From NCBI GenBank assembly GCA_047971145.1, contig JBKDZL010000058.1, positions 1 through 37,246 of the forward strand: a DNA stretch of 37,246 nucleotides. Reading direction: 5' to 3'. The position numbers and the translations under genes are program-made. Origin of the DNA: JBKDZL01 sp047971145 (GTDB taxonomy: Bacteria > Bacillota_I > Bacilli_A > Erysipelotrichales > Erysipelotrichaceae). This document shows, piece after piece, positions 6,362-14,875 of the stretch; within the stretch, counting starts at the first letter, position 1, and each line of letters begins with the position of its first letter. Under the pieces are notes generated by a model, which saw only the letters and a program-made list of their open reading frames with translations, did not search any database and was not told the origin of the DNA.

Positions 6362-7906
6362 ATGAAAAATTGGCATTCACGTTTAGAGATGTTATTGTTC
6401 CCAATTAAAATATTATTTGTGGCAGTAATTTTACAAGGGATAGGTAACTTGGCATATAATCCAATAATTACTAGCGTTTTTGCTTTTGACAATGAAATAA
6501 TTGTGTCTATTTTTATGGTTTTACGCTATATTGGAAATTTTATTATTACTAATTTTCCGCTATTGATTTTAATTAAAATGGTTGGAAGAAGGCAGGATAG
6601 CTCTACTCCAATTTTTGCGGCGGTATTAGGGTATATTGTTTTTATTTCGACTTGTTCCTTTGTTGCGTATAAGGGTTTTAGTAGTGAGTTTTATTATTCC
6701 ATCTTAGGTATATCAGTTAATATGTCTGATTTTGTTGAGGGCAGTAAGCTGATTTTGAAACCTTTTCAAATGGGTGTTATTGCCTCAATAGTAATGATTT
6801 ATATTACAAGATTTAGTTATCGTTTGACTCGTAAGCATAACAATAATTTTTTAGCTTATATGGATAGGGATACAACCTGCTTTATTTTAACTATGACATT
6901 AAGTGTTGTTGGGGGGATATTATTAAGTGTTGTTTGGCCAGTGGTTATTTCATTAATTGAGTCTATTATGCTTAGTTTAGCTGGTGATATTAGTAACCCT
7001 ATTAATTTATTTTGGTATGGTATTTTTGATAGAGTAATGTCTTTATTAGGGTTAAGTAGTATTTCACAAACAGCTTTTTGGTTTGGTAGCTATGGGGGAT
7101 CTTGGTTAGATGCCAATGGTGTGAATTTTTTGGGTGATATTAATATTTGGACTGCCCAAAGTAGTAATTTAATAGTAAGTGCAGGTGCTGGTCGCTTGAT
7201 TACTCCTTATTATATTTTAAACTTTTTTGCTATTCCGGGTGTTATTTTGGTAATGTGGAATATTATTACAAAAAAAGAAGAAAGACGTAAGTTGATTCCT
7301 TTTGTTTTAATTGCTATTAGTGTTTCAGTGTTATTTGGTAGTTTGTTACCTTTTGAGTTGTTTTTACTAGTAACAGCACCGGTGTTATTTGGTATTCATT
7401 TAGTTTGTACAGGATTTCTTTTTGCAATCTTACAAATCACTGAAATTTTTGTGGGTTACACTTATATTGGATCACCTGCTTATGCAGCTCCTGGTGGTTT
7501 TTTTGATTGGTTACCATACTTTAATGATACCGTAACCAAAACTAATTTATTATTATTTGTAGCAATAGGAGTGGCAACTTTCGCTTTTTATATTTTTGTA
7601 ACTTATATCTATTTTAATTATTTAGCATTAGATGTAATGAATATTAAAAAAAGAGATGTTGTTAATAATTTGTTGTTGAGTGTTGGTGGGGTTGGTAATA
7701 TTATTAATATTCATTCAAGTTATGACAAAGTGACAATTTCAGTTTTAAATTCTAAGGTAGTTAATTTTGATATTTTACATGATTGTGGAATAGGTCGAAT
7801 TGTGGAAAATCGAGATGGTTTTAATATTTATTTTGGTAGTGATAGTTTTATGATTAGAAGAGAGTTAATTAAAACTATTAAAGGAGAATTAAGTGGTAAA
7901 AAATAA
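6362..7906 (+). CDS. PTS system EIIC-EIIB protein with degenerate IIB domain
   Basis: A 514-residue membrane protein of the PTS glucose/N-acetylglucosamine family. The IIC part (about residues 1-420) has many hydrophobic segments and family blocks FDRVMSLLGLSSISQTAFWF, GRLITPYYILNFFAIPGV and TAPVLFGIHLVCTGFLFAI. The last 90 or so residues align with a IIB domain (LLLSVGGVGNIINIHSSYDKVTISV). In active IIB domains the corresponding motif is N-I-x-x-x-D-A-C-x-T-R-L-R. Here the phosphorylated Cys is Ser453 and the T-R-L-R residues are D-K-V-T. The IIB domain should therefore not carry phosphate. It may be a structural or regulatory remnant, or IIC may work with a separate IIB. The substrate is unknown. 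ATG 6362 has ribosome site AGGAGA; mutS begins inside its 3' end. Confidence 0.85.
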   Translation: MKNWHSRLEMLLFPIKILFVAVILQGIGNLAYNPIITSVFAFDNEIIVSIFMVLRYIGNFIITNFPLLILIKMVGRRQDSSTPIFAAVLGYIVFISTCSFVAYKGFSSEFYYSILGISVNMSDFVEGSKLILKPFQMGVIASIVMIYITRFSYRLTRKHNNNFLAYMDRDTTCFILTMTLSVVGGILLSVVWPVVISLIESIMLSLAGDISNPINLFWYGIFDRVMSLLGLSSISQTAFWFGSYGGSWLDANGVNFLGDINIWTAQSSNLIVSAGAGRLITPYYILNFFAIPGVILVMWNIITKKEERRKLIPFVLIAISVSVLFGSLLPFELFLLVTAPVLFGIHLVCTGFLFAILQITEIFVGYTYIGSPAYAAPGGFFDWLPYFNDTVTKTNLLLFVAIGVATFAFYIFVTYIYFNYLALDVMNIKKRDVVNNLLLSVGGVGNIINIHSSYDKVTISVLNSKVVNFDILHDCGIGRIVENRDGFNIYFGSDSFMIRRELIKTIKGELSGKK

Positions 7907-10382
7907 CAGTTATTCTCCAATGATATCGCATTATTTAGACATTAAAGAGGGTTTAAAGGATACTTTAGTCTTTTATCGTTTAGGTGATTTCTATGAAATG
8001 TTTTTTGATGATGCTATTGTTGCCTCTAAAGTTCTAGATTTGGTTTTAACAGGAAGATCAGCGGGAGTAGCAGAAAAAGTTCCGATGTGTGGCGTTCCTG
8101 CTCATGCTGTAGAGAATTATTTAAATAAGTTGGTGGCAGCAGGTTATAAAGTTGCGATTGTTGAGCAGACTGAGGCTGCATATGAGAGTAAAGGAATTGT
8201 TAAAAGAGAAGTGGTTCGCATTGTAACACCTGGCACTAATTTTAATAGTAATGATAATAGTTTTATTGCATTAGTGGAAGCAGATGATTTTTACTATTTA
8301 GCACTAGTAAAAATTGCAGAAGGTAAAATTTTATTACATAAAATTTCTAAGCAAATAGAAAATTTACAGTTAATAATTAATGAGTATCAAGTAGCAGAAA
8401 TAGTTAGTGAAAACTTTAATGAACTAATAATAGATAATGTTATCAGTAGTATTTGTAGTATTGATACAGATATTAAAACACCTTTAGATTTAACTACTTT
8501 TATTCAAGATCAACCGCCATTTATTCGGGCAGTAAATTTAGCTATTTCATATTTAAAAGTAATTCAACCAGATAGTAGTAATGCTATTGTGAGTATTGAG
8601 TACTTATTACACAAGGATTATCTTCACTTAAGTTATCAGAGTAAATTAAATTTAGAAATTATTGAAAATCGTAATAGTGAGAAGAAAATATCTTTATTCA
8701 ATTATTTAAATAATTGTAAGTCGGCTTTAGGGAGTAGAGCTTTAAAACATTGGGTAGAAAATCCTTTAAGAAATTTAAATAAAATTCAAGAAAGATTAAA
8801 TATAATTGATTATTTAAATGAAGAATTTACTTTAAAGTATAGCCTTATTGAAGAATTAAAGAAAGTGTATGATTTACAGCGCATTAGTGCGAAGTTAGCT
8901 TATAAACAGGCAACTAGTAAAGATTTACTGGCACTAAAGAAAACTCTTTATGCTGCCAACACGATTACTGAAATGCTAAGTGCAGAAATATTTCAAAATT
9001 TAGTTGTGAAGAACTCTTGTTTAAAGCAAGCTCAACTATTAGATCAAGCTCTTAGTGATGAAGCTGATGGTAAAGAAGGTTCAATTTTTAAACAGGGCTA
9101 TAATGAAGAGTTGGATCACTATCGAAATATTAGAGAAAATGGTGAGCGCTGGATTTATCAAATGGAAGAAAGCTATAAACAAGAAACTGGTATTAAGACT
9201 TTAAAGATTGGTTATAATAAAGTTTATGGTTATTATATTGAAATATCTAAAGGTGCGCTTACTAATTTTAATCAAGATAATTTTATTAGAAAACAAACTT
9301 TGGTTAATGCAGAAAGGTTTATTACAGAAAAATTAAAAACTAGAGAAGAAGAGATAATTCAATCAGCTGATCAAGCTAAGAGAATTGAAAAAGCACTTTT
9401 TGAAGAGCTAGTCTTAGAGTTGACTAAGTCTTTGTCAGAATTTGCGAAGTTAGCTGTTATGTTGGGTAGTATTGATGCTCTTACTAATTTAGCTGAGATT
9501 TCTAATCAACAGGATTTTGTTAGACCAATTTTTAATAATAAACATAATTTAGAAATTATTGGAGGCAAACATCCAATTCTTGCTAAAGAGTTAAGTGATA
9601 AGTATGTTGCGAATGATTGTATAATGAGTGATAATATTACCACTTTGTTAATTAGTGGACCTAATATGGGGGGGAAGAGTACATATATTAGACAAATTGC
9701 TTTAAATGTTATCATGGCTCAAATGGGTTGTTATGTCTGTGCTGATAAAGCAAATTTACCAGTTTTTGATCAAATATTTACTCGTATTGGGGCTAGTGAT
9801 GATATCACTAGTGGTCAATCAACTTTTATGATGGAAATGAATGAGGCTAATCTAGCTTTACAGAATGCTACAGAGAATTCTTTAATATTATTTGATGAGT
9901 TGGGAAGAGGGACTTCAACTTATGATGGGATGTCATTAGCTCAAGCTATGATTGAGTATATTAATACTTGTTTGAAAGCTAAGACTTTATTTTCTACCCA
10001 TTATCATGAATTAAGTCAATTAGAAGATAGTATCCATAGTTTAAAAAATGTTAGTGTAAAAGTGAAAGAAAACAACAATAAAGTTACTTTCTTATATAAA
10101 GTGGAGTATGGTAAAGCAAATAAGAGTTATGGTATCAATGTTGCTAAACTTGCTAACTTACCAAATGCAGTAATTCTTAGAGCCAATACTTTAGTTAATG
10201 AGTATGAAAAAAATCATAGTTTTACTAATAGTCCAATGATAGTTGAAATGATTAGTGAACCTCAAAAATATAAAGATTTAAAGAGAGAATTAGCAAAAAT
10301 AGATGTCAATGGTATTACTCCAATTAAAGCCTTAAGTTTATTGGAACAACTAAAGAAAATTGTGGAAGAGGAAAATGAGTAA
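7893..10382 (+). CDS. mutS: DNA mismatch repair protein MutS
   Basis: An 829-residue mismatch-recognition ATPase. The N-terminal mismatch-binding loop shows as FYRLGDFYEMFFDDA, with the Phe-x-Glu that stacks on mispaired bases. Walker A GPNMGGKST starts near residue 589, FTRIGASDDITSGQSTF is the signature region and DELGRGTST (Walker B) starts at residue 668; FSTHYHEL follows. The start is GTG at 7893, supported by AAGGAG at 7881-7886; this places the first 14 nt inside the PTS gene. Length is near the lower end for MutS1, with a short C-terminal tail. It overlaps mutL by 8 nt, so the pair is coupled. Confidence 0.97.
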   Translation: MVKNNSYSPMISHYLDIKEGLKDTLVFYRLGDFYEMFFDDAIVASKVLDLVLTGRSAGVAEKVPMCGVPAHAVENYLNKLVAAGYKVAIVEQTEAAYESKGIVKREVVRIVTPGTNFNSNDNSFIALVEADDFYYLALVKIAEGKILLHKISKQIENLQLIINEYQVAEIVSENFNELIIDNVISSICSIDTDIKTPLDLTTFIQDQPPFIRAVNLAISYLKVIQPDSSNAIVSIEYLLHKDYLHLSYQSKLNLEIIENRNSEKKISLFNYLNNCKSALGSRALKHWVENPLRNLNKIQERLNIIDYLNEEFTLKYSLIEELKKVYDLQRISAKLAYKQATSKDLLALKKTLYAANTITEMLSAEIFQNLVVKNSCLKQAQLLDQALSDEADGKEGSIFKQGYNEELDHYRNIRENGERWIYQMEESYKQETGIKTLKIGYNKVYGYYIEISKGALTNFNQDNFIRKQTLVNAERFITEKLKTREEEIIQSADQAKRIEKALFEELVLELTKSLSEFAKLAVMLGSIDALTNLAEISNQQDFVRPIFNNKHNLEIIGGKHPILAKELSDKYVANDCIMSDNITTLLISGPNMGGKSTYIRQIALNVIMAQMGCYVCADKANLPVFDQIFTRIGASDDITSGQSTFMMEMNEANLALQNATENSLILFDELGRGTSTYDGMSLAQAMIEYINTCLKAKTLFSTHYHELSQLEDSIHSLKNVSVKVKENNNKVTFLYKVEYGKANKSYGINVAKLANLPNAVILRANTLVNEYEKNHSFTNSPMIVEMISEPQKYKDLKRELAKIDVNGITPIKALSLLEQLKKIVEEENE

Positions 10383-12075
10383 AATAATTAAATTAGATGA
10401 TCACTTACGCAATTTAATATCTGCAGGAGAGGTGGTTGATCGCCCCTCTACCATTGTAAAAGAATTAGTAGAGAACAGTATTGATGCTAAAGCTAGTCGT
10501 ATTACTGTTAAAATTACTGGCGGAGGTTTAGATAGCATTAAAGTAATTGACAATGGTCTGGGAATGAATAAAGAGGAAGCGGTTTTAGCCTTCTATCCTT
10601 TTGCTACCAGCAAAATAAAAAAAGCTGCAGATTTAAATAAAATATCAACACTAGGATTTAGAGGAGAAGCTTTAGCTGCAATCAGCTCTGTAAGTGAGGT
10701 TGAATTAATAACTAACGATAAAGATGAAACTACTAAAATAATCTATAGTTTTGGTAAACTCCAAGAACAAAGTATAAGTGCAAGAGAGATTGGAACTAGT
10801 GTTAGTGTGAGTAAGTTATTCTATCAAACGCCAAATCGTTTAAAATTCTTAAAAAATGTTGAATATGAAAGTTACACAATCGCCTCTTTATTACAAAAGT
10901 TTGCGCTCAGTTATCCAAATATTGCCTTTGCTTATTATAAAGATGATAAGGAGGTTTTCACTTCCAAAGGCAACAATAATATCAAAGAGTTATTATTCGA
11001 ATTATATGGTAAAGAAGCCTATTCTCATTTTATTGAAGTAGAACAAGCTGATTATGATTTTAAAGTTAGTGGTTTTATTAGTGACTCTCATTATAGTAAA
11101 AGCAATAAAACTGGTATTAATATTTTCTTAAATCAGCGCTTAATTGGCTCACAAGAATTACAAAAAACTATTATCAAAGCTTATGGAGATTATCTTGCGG
11201 ATAAGCGCTATCCTATAGTTATCTTAAATATTGAGAGTGATCCATTTTTAACTGATGTTAATGTTACTCCAACTAAATGGCAAATCAGAATTTCTAAAGA
11301 AAAAGCTTTAAAAAATTTAATTGAAAAAACTATTACTACGGCCTTATTTGAAAAATCTCAACCTAAACTCTTGACAAGAGAGCCTGCTAGTAATGATTCG
11401 TTTAATTATGCTAGCTCATTAAGTGAAAATAGTAATATCCAAGAAACTAGCTATCAATTTTTTGAATTAGATTTAGCTAATAATTATCAAAGGGCTAGCG
11501 CTATTGATTTTCCTGTTGTGGTAGGACAAGCTCTTGGTAAATATATTTTAGCTTATTTTAATGATGAGATTTTAATAATTGATCAACATGCAGCTCAAGA
11601 GCGAATAAATTATGAAAAATTTAAGGAAGAATTGGCAAAAGAAAAAATTATTACCCAGTCAACTTTTATTGAGCCTATAACAATAGAAAGTAGTAAAATG
11701 CAGCGCTTAGCTGAGATTAACGACAATTTAAAAACTATCGGTATAACATTAGAAGCTTTTGGCCCTAATAAAGTTATTTCCCGGGAAATACCAATTTGGA
11801 TGAATAATATTGATGTGGTTCAATTTATCAAAGATATGATTGATTATACTTTAGAAAATAATAAAATTGAAATAACTGAATTAAGAAAACATACACTCGC
11901 AACTCTAGCTTGTCATAGTTCGGTTAGATTTAATGAGCACTTAAATATTTTTGCTCAAAAAATTATTGTCGAAGATTTGTTTAAATGTGAAAATCCTTAT
12001 CATTGCCCTCATGGTCGGCCAACTATTGTTAAATTAAGTGATAAAGAATTGATAAAGGAATTTAATCGTGTCTAA
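10375..12075 (+). CDS. mutL: DNA mismatch repair protein MutL (endonuclease type)
   Basis: A 566-residue GHKL ATPase partner of MutS. ATP-binding motifs are ISAGEVVDRPSTIVKELVEN, DNGLGM, FATSKI and GFRGEALAAISSV. The C-terminal domain has the latent-endonuclease motif DQHAAQERINYE starting at residue 403, plus CHSSVRFNE and CPHGRPT, which together form the metal site. This marks the MutH-independent repair pathway in which MutL itself nicks DNA. The ATG at 10375 was chosen because GGAAGAGGA precedes it at good spacing; a TTG at 10360 in frame is less likely. It starts 8 nt before the mutS stop and overlaps the miaA start. Confidence 0.97.
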   Translation: MSKIIKLDDHLRNLISAGEVVDRPSTIVKELVENSIDAKASRITVKITGGGLDSIKVIDNGLGMNKEEAVLAFYPFATSKIKKAADLNKISTLGFRGEALAAISSVSEVELITNDKDETTKIIYSFGKLQEQSISAREIGTSVSVSKLFYQTPNRLKFLKNVEYESYTIASLLQKFALSYPNIAFAYYKDDKEVFTSKGNNNIKELLFELYGKEAYSHFIEVEQADYDFKVSGFISDSHYSKSNKTGINIFLNQRLIGSQELQKTIIKAYGDYLADKRYPIVILNIESDPFLTDVNVTPTKWQIRISKEKALKNLIEKTITTALFEKSQPKLLTREPASNDSFNYASSLSENSNIQETSYQFFELDLANNYQRASAIDFPVVVGQALGKYILAYFNDEILIIDQHAAQERINYEKFKEELAKEKIITQSTFIEPITIESSKMQRLAEINDNLKTIGITLEAFGPNKVISREIPIWMNNIDVVQFIKDMIDYTLENNKIEITELRKHTLATLACHSSVRFNEHLNIFAQKIIVEDLFKCENPYHCPHGRPTIVKLSDKELIKEFNRV

Positions 12076-12973
12076 GGTGTTAGTAATTATTGGACCAACC
12101 GCTGTGGGTAAAACTGCTTTATCAATTAAGTTAGCTCAAGAGTTCAATGGAGAAATTATTAGTGGCGACTCTGCTCAAGTGTATAGAGATTTAAATATTG
12201 GTTCTGCAAAAATTACAGAAAAACAGAAACAAGGAATTAAACATCATTTAATTGATATTCTTGATTACAATGAAAATTATTCAGTTTATGATTTTCAAAA
12301 AAAAGCCAGAGAATTAATAAATAAGATTAATAATAAAGGGAAATTACCCATAATAGTTGGTGGGACAGGCTTATATATTAAAGCTCTACTCTATGATTAT
12401 CAATTTCCTGAAAAATCACAAGAATATAATAATTATCAAAATCAAAGCAATGAAGAGCTATGGCAGTTGTTAAGAAAAAAAGATGCCAATGCTGCTGATA
12501 AGGTGCATGTGAATAATCGTCAAAGATTAATAACTAATCTTAATTTATTAGATAATATTAGTGGTACTAAAACAGAGTTATTAGCTAAACAGGATCAAGC
12601 AATATTATATGATGCTTTGGTAATTGGTTTGACAATAGAGCGAGAAGAATTACACAAAAGAATTAATAAAAGAGTTGATTTGATGTTTGAGGAAGGATTG
12701 TTGGAAGAAGTTAAAAACTTAAATAAAGATTCCAATTTCTTTAATACACTTGCTAGTAAAGCTATAGGTTATAAAGAATTTAAAGAATATTTTAATCAGA
12801 ACCAAGACATTTCTTTGATTAAAGAAAAGATTAAAACTCATACCAGACAGTTTGCTAAAAGACAGTATACTTATTTTAATAATCAAATGAGTGTTAATTG
12901 GTTTGAGATCAACGCCAAGAATTGTTATAGTGATATTGAATTAGCAATAACCGATTTTATCAAAAAGAAATAA
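12068..12973 (+). CDS. miaA: tRNA dimethylallyltransferase MiaA
   Basis: A 301-residue enzyme that adds the dimethylallyl group to N6 of A37 in tRNAs reading codons starting with U. The P-loop GPTAVGKT starts at residue 9. Other blocks are ISGDSAQVYRDLNIGSAK, HHLIDI, IIVGGTGLYIKALLYDY and the C-terminal RQFAKRQYTYFNNQ. The start is GTG at 12068 with AAGGA upstream, overlapping the mutL end by 8 nt. The mutS-mutL-miaA order is common in bacteria. Its dimethylallyl diphosphate donor fits with the MEP-pathway gene ispF elsewhere in the window. Confidence 0.96.
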   Translation: MSKVLVIIGPTAVGKTALSIKLAQEFNGEIISGDSAQVYRDLNIGSAKITEKQKQGIKHHLIDILDYNENYSVYDFQKKARELINKINNKGKLPIIVGGTGLYIKALLYDYQFPEKSQEYNNYQNQSNEELWQLLRKKDANAADKVHVNNRQRLITNLNLLDNISGTKTELLAKQDQAILYDALVIGLTIEREELHKRINKRVDLMFEEGLLEEVKNLNKDSNFFNTLASKAIGYKEFKEYFNQNQDISLIKEKIKTHTRQFAKRQYTYFNNQMSVNWFEINAKNCYSDIELAITDFIKKK

Positions 12974-12983
12974 GAGGAAAAAT

Positions 12984-13436
12984 ATGAGTAAAAGTAAAGA
13001 TTTAGATTATTTAATGAGTGTGATAGATAGAGTTTCCGATAAAGTAAATAAATATGAAAAAAGGCCTCACAATTATGGTTCGGGTGACTTTTTATATGTT
13101 GTTGAAGTTCATACTCTTGATTTGATTGGCTCTAATATTGAAATTACTAGCTCCGAGATTGCTAGGCGCACTTTTAAAACTAAAGGAGCAGTTTCTCAAA
13201 TTATTGATAAGCTAATTAAGAAGAAATTAATTAAACAGCGTAAAAGTGAAGTGGATGCAAGAAAAAATATTTTTGAGCTGACAAAAAAAGGTTTAGAAGT
13301 TTATCTTACTCATCTTGAAGTTGATAAGATAGCACATAATCGTTATTTAGAACGTCTACAAGATCAAGGATATAGTGACAGTGATTTTAAAAAATGTTCG
13401 GCAATCCTTAATATAATCTTTAAATTAGAGCATTAA
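12984..13436 (+). CDS. MarR-family transcriptional regulator
   Basis: A 150-residue winged-helix protein. The recognition region reads ITSSEIARRTFKTKGAVSQI followed by IDKLIKKKLIKQRKSEVDARKN, where the D-x-R of the MarR wing is present, and then IFELTKKGLEVY. N- and C-terminal helices would form the dimer interface. It starts 10 nt after miaA with ribosome site AGAGG and is likely the last gene of the nadK-to-miaA run. It lies directly upstream of the alcohol dehydrogenase promoter, so control of that gene is plausible but unproven. The ligand is unknown. Confidence 0.88.
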   Translation: MSKSKDLDYLMSVIDRVSDKVNKYEKRPHNYGSGDFLYVVEVHTLDLIGSNIEITSSEIARRTFKTKGAVSQIIDKLIKKKLIKQRKSEVDARKNIFELTKKGLEVYLTHLEVDKIAHNRYLERLQDQGYSDSDFKKCSAILNIIFKLEH

Positions 13437-13453
13437 TAATTAATCTAAAAATA

Positions 13454-13471
13454 TTGTTAAAAAAATTACAA
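13454..13471. promoter_or_regulatory. Rex-like redox operator overlapping the adh promoter
   Basis: TTGTTAAAAAAATTACAA matches the clostridial Rex consensus TTGTTAAnnnnTTAACAA at 12 of 14 defined positions, with a perfect left half. Its right half overlaps the -35 hexamer of the adh promoter, where bound Rex would block RNA polymerase until NADH rises. Rex control of fermentative alcohol dehydrogenases is well established. The rex gene itself is not in the window. Confidence 0.55.
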
Positions 13472-13493
13472 AGTGACAAAAAAGGAGTATAAT
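13465..13493 (+). promoter_or_regulatory. Promoter of the alcohol dehydrogenase gene
   Basis: ATTACA (13465-13470) and TATAAT (13488-13493) are 17 bp apart. A short leader then carries a strong ribosome site, AAAGGAGGT (13507-13515). Confidence 0.65.
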
Positions 13494-13524
13494 AAAATAG
13501 ATGAACAAAGGAGGTCATAGTTAT

Positions 13525-14715
13525 ATGGCAAGATTTACTATTCCTAGAGACGTCTATCATGGTAAAGGAACCTTAGATGCTCTAAAGGATTTACAAGGAA
13601 ATAAAGCAATTGTGGTAGTGGGCGGTGGAAGTATGAAACGCTTTGGATTTTTAGATAAAGTAGTTGAAAACTTAGAAGCAGCTGGAATGCAGGTACAACT
13701 CTTTGAAGGGGTAGAACCTGATCCTTCAGTAGAAACTGTAATGAGAGGCGCTCAAGCCATGAAAGAATTTCAACCTGATTGGATTGTTTCAATTGGTGGT
13801 GGCTCACCGATTGATGCTGCTAAAGCTATGTGGGCATTTTATGAATACCCAGATGTAACATTTGAGGATTTATGTATCCCATTTAACTTTCCACAGTTAA
13901 GAACAAAAGCAAAATTCTGTGCTATTCCATCAACATCAGGAACGGCAACAGAAGTTACTGCTTTCTCAGTAATTACTGATTATGAAAAGGGAATAAAATA
14001 TCCTTTGGCAGATTTCAACATTACACCAGATGTAGCTATTGTTGATCCAACATTAGCAGAAACAATGCCACAAAAATTAACTGCACATACTGGTATGGAT
14101 GCAATGACTCATGCTATTGAAGCTTATGTTTCAACATTAAACAGTGATTATACCGACCCATTAGCTTTGCATGCAATTAAAATGGTAAGTGATTATTTAG
14201 TGGATTCTTATAATGGTGATAATAATGCTCGTGAGCGTATGCATAATGCTCAGTGTTTAGCTGGTATGGCATTTTCTAATGCTTTATTAGGAATTGTTCA
14301 TTCAATGGCTCATAAAACTGGGGCTGCTTATTCGGGTGGTCATATCACTCATGGTTGTTCTAATGCTATGTATTTACCAAAAGTAATTAAATTTAATGCT
14401 AAAGATAAAGTGGCAGAAACTCGTTATGCTAATATCGCTCGTTTCTTAGATTTAAAAGGTAATAGTGATGGGGAATTAGTGGATGCTCTAATTGCTCATA
14501 TTAATGGTTTAAATAAACAATTGGCTATCCCAACTTGTATTAAAGATTATGAGGGTGGCATTATTGATGAGAAAGAATTCAATGAAAAATTGGCTACTGT
14601 AGCTGAATTGGCAATTGGTGATGCTTGTACTGGCTCAAATCCAAGGACAATTAATCCTGAGCAAATGCAAAAATTATTAAAATGCTGTTATTATGATACT
14701 GAGGTAGACTTTTAA
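13525..14715 (+). CDS. Iron-containing alcohol dehydrogenase
   Basis: A 396-residue group III, metal-dependent alcohol dehydrogenase of the butanol-dehydrogenase-like subgroup, which reduces aldehydes with NAD(P)H during fermentation. The dinucleotide site includes IVSIGGGSPIDAAKA. Metal ligands are visible as the Asp and His of HTGMDAMTHAIEAY, the His of IVHSMAHKTGAAY and that of GGHITHG. The ATG at 13525 was chosen because AAAGGAGGT lies 9 nt before it; an ATG at 13501 would lie ahead of that ribosome site. The gene forms its own transcription unit, with a promoter, a Rex-like operator and a terminator. The alcohol substrate cannot be fixed from sequence. Confidence 0.94.
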   Translation: MARFTIPRDVYHGKGTLDALKDLQGNKAIVVVGGGSMKRFGFLDKVVENLEAAGMQVQLFEGVEPDPSVETVMRGAQAMKEFQPDWIVSIGGGSPIDAAKAMWAFYEYPDVTFEDLCIPFNFPQLRTKAKFCAIPSTSGTATEVTAFSVITDYEKGIKYPLADFNITPDVAIVDPTLAETMPQKLTAHTGMDAMTHAIEAYVSTLNSDYTDPLALHAIKMVSDYLVDSYNGDNNARERMHNAQCLAGMAFSNALLGIVHSMAHKTGAAYSGGHITHGCSNAMYLPKVIKFNAKDKVAETRYANIARFLDLKGNSDGELVDALIAHINGLNKQLAIPTCIKDYEGGIIDEKEFNEKLATVAELAIGDACTGSNPRTINPEQMQKLLKCCYYDTEVDF

Positions 14716-14724
14716 TAAAAATTA

Positions 14725-14747
14725 GTTGCCCTTGTGGCAACTTTTTT
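14725..14747 (+). terminator. Rho-independent terminator after adh
   Basis: GTTGCC (14725-14730) pairs with GGCAAC (14736-14741) around a 5-nt loop, and is followed by six T. It ends the adh unit. Confidence 0.9.
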
Positions 14748-14789
14748 AATGGCTAAGTGTTTATTTTATTTTAAGAAGTATTAAAAAAT

Positions 14790-14850
14790 TAAGTAATATT
14801 GTTTAAATTTTATTTACTACGTAATATAATTAGTTAGTATTACTTATAAT
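14790..14850 (+). promoter_or_regulatory. nfnA upstream region: inverted repeat and -10
   Basis: TAAGTAATA (14790-14798) is repeated in inverse as TATTACTTA (14838-14846), a perfect 9-bp match 39 bp apart. The right arm overlaps the TATAAT at 14845-14850, the likely -10 for nfnA. A further GTAATA lies at 14821-14826. No good -35 is present, which suggests a regulated promoter. The ribosome site AAGGGAG follows. The cognate regulator is unknown. Confidence 0.45.
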
Positions 14851-14875
14851 AGTGTTGTCTTAGAAGGGAGTCTGT

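Noticed and set aside
14748..14875. Second Rex site before nfnA (TTGTTTAAATT region)
   Set aside because: Only a half-site match; the other half does not resemble TTAACAA.
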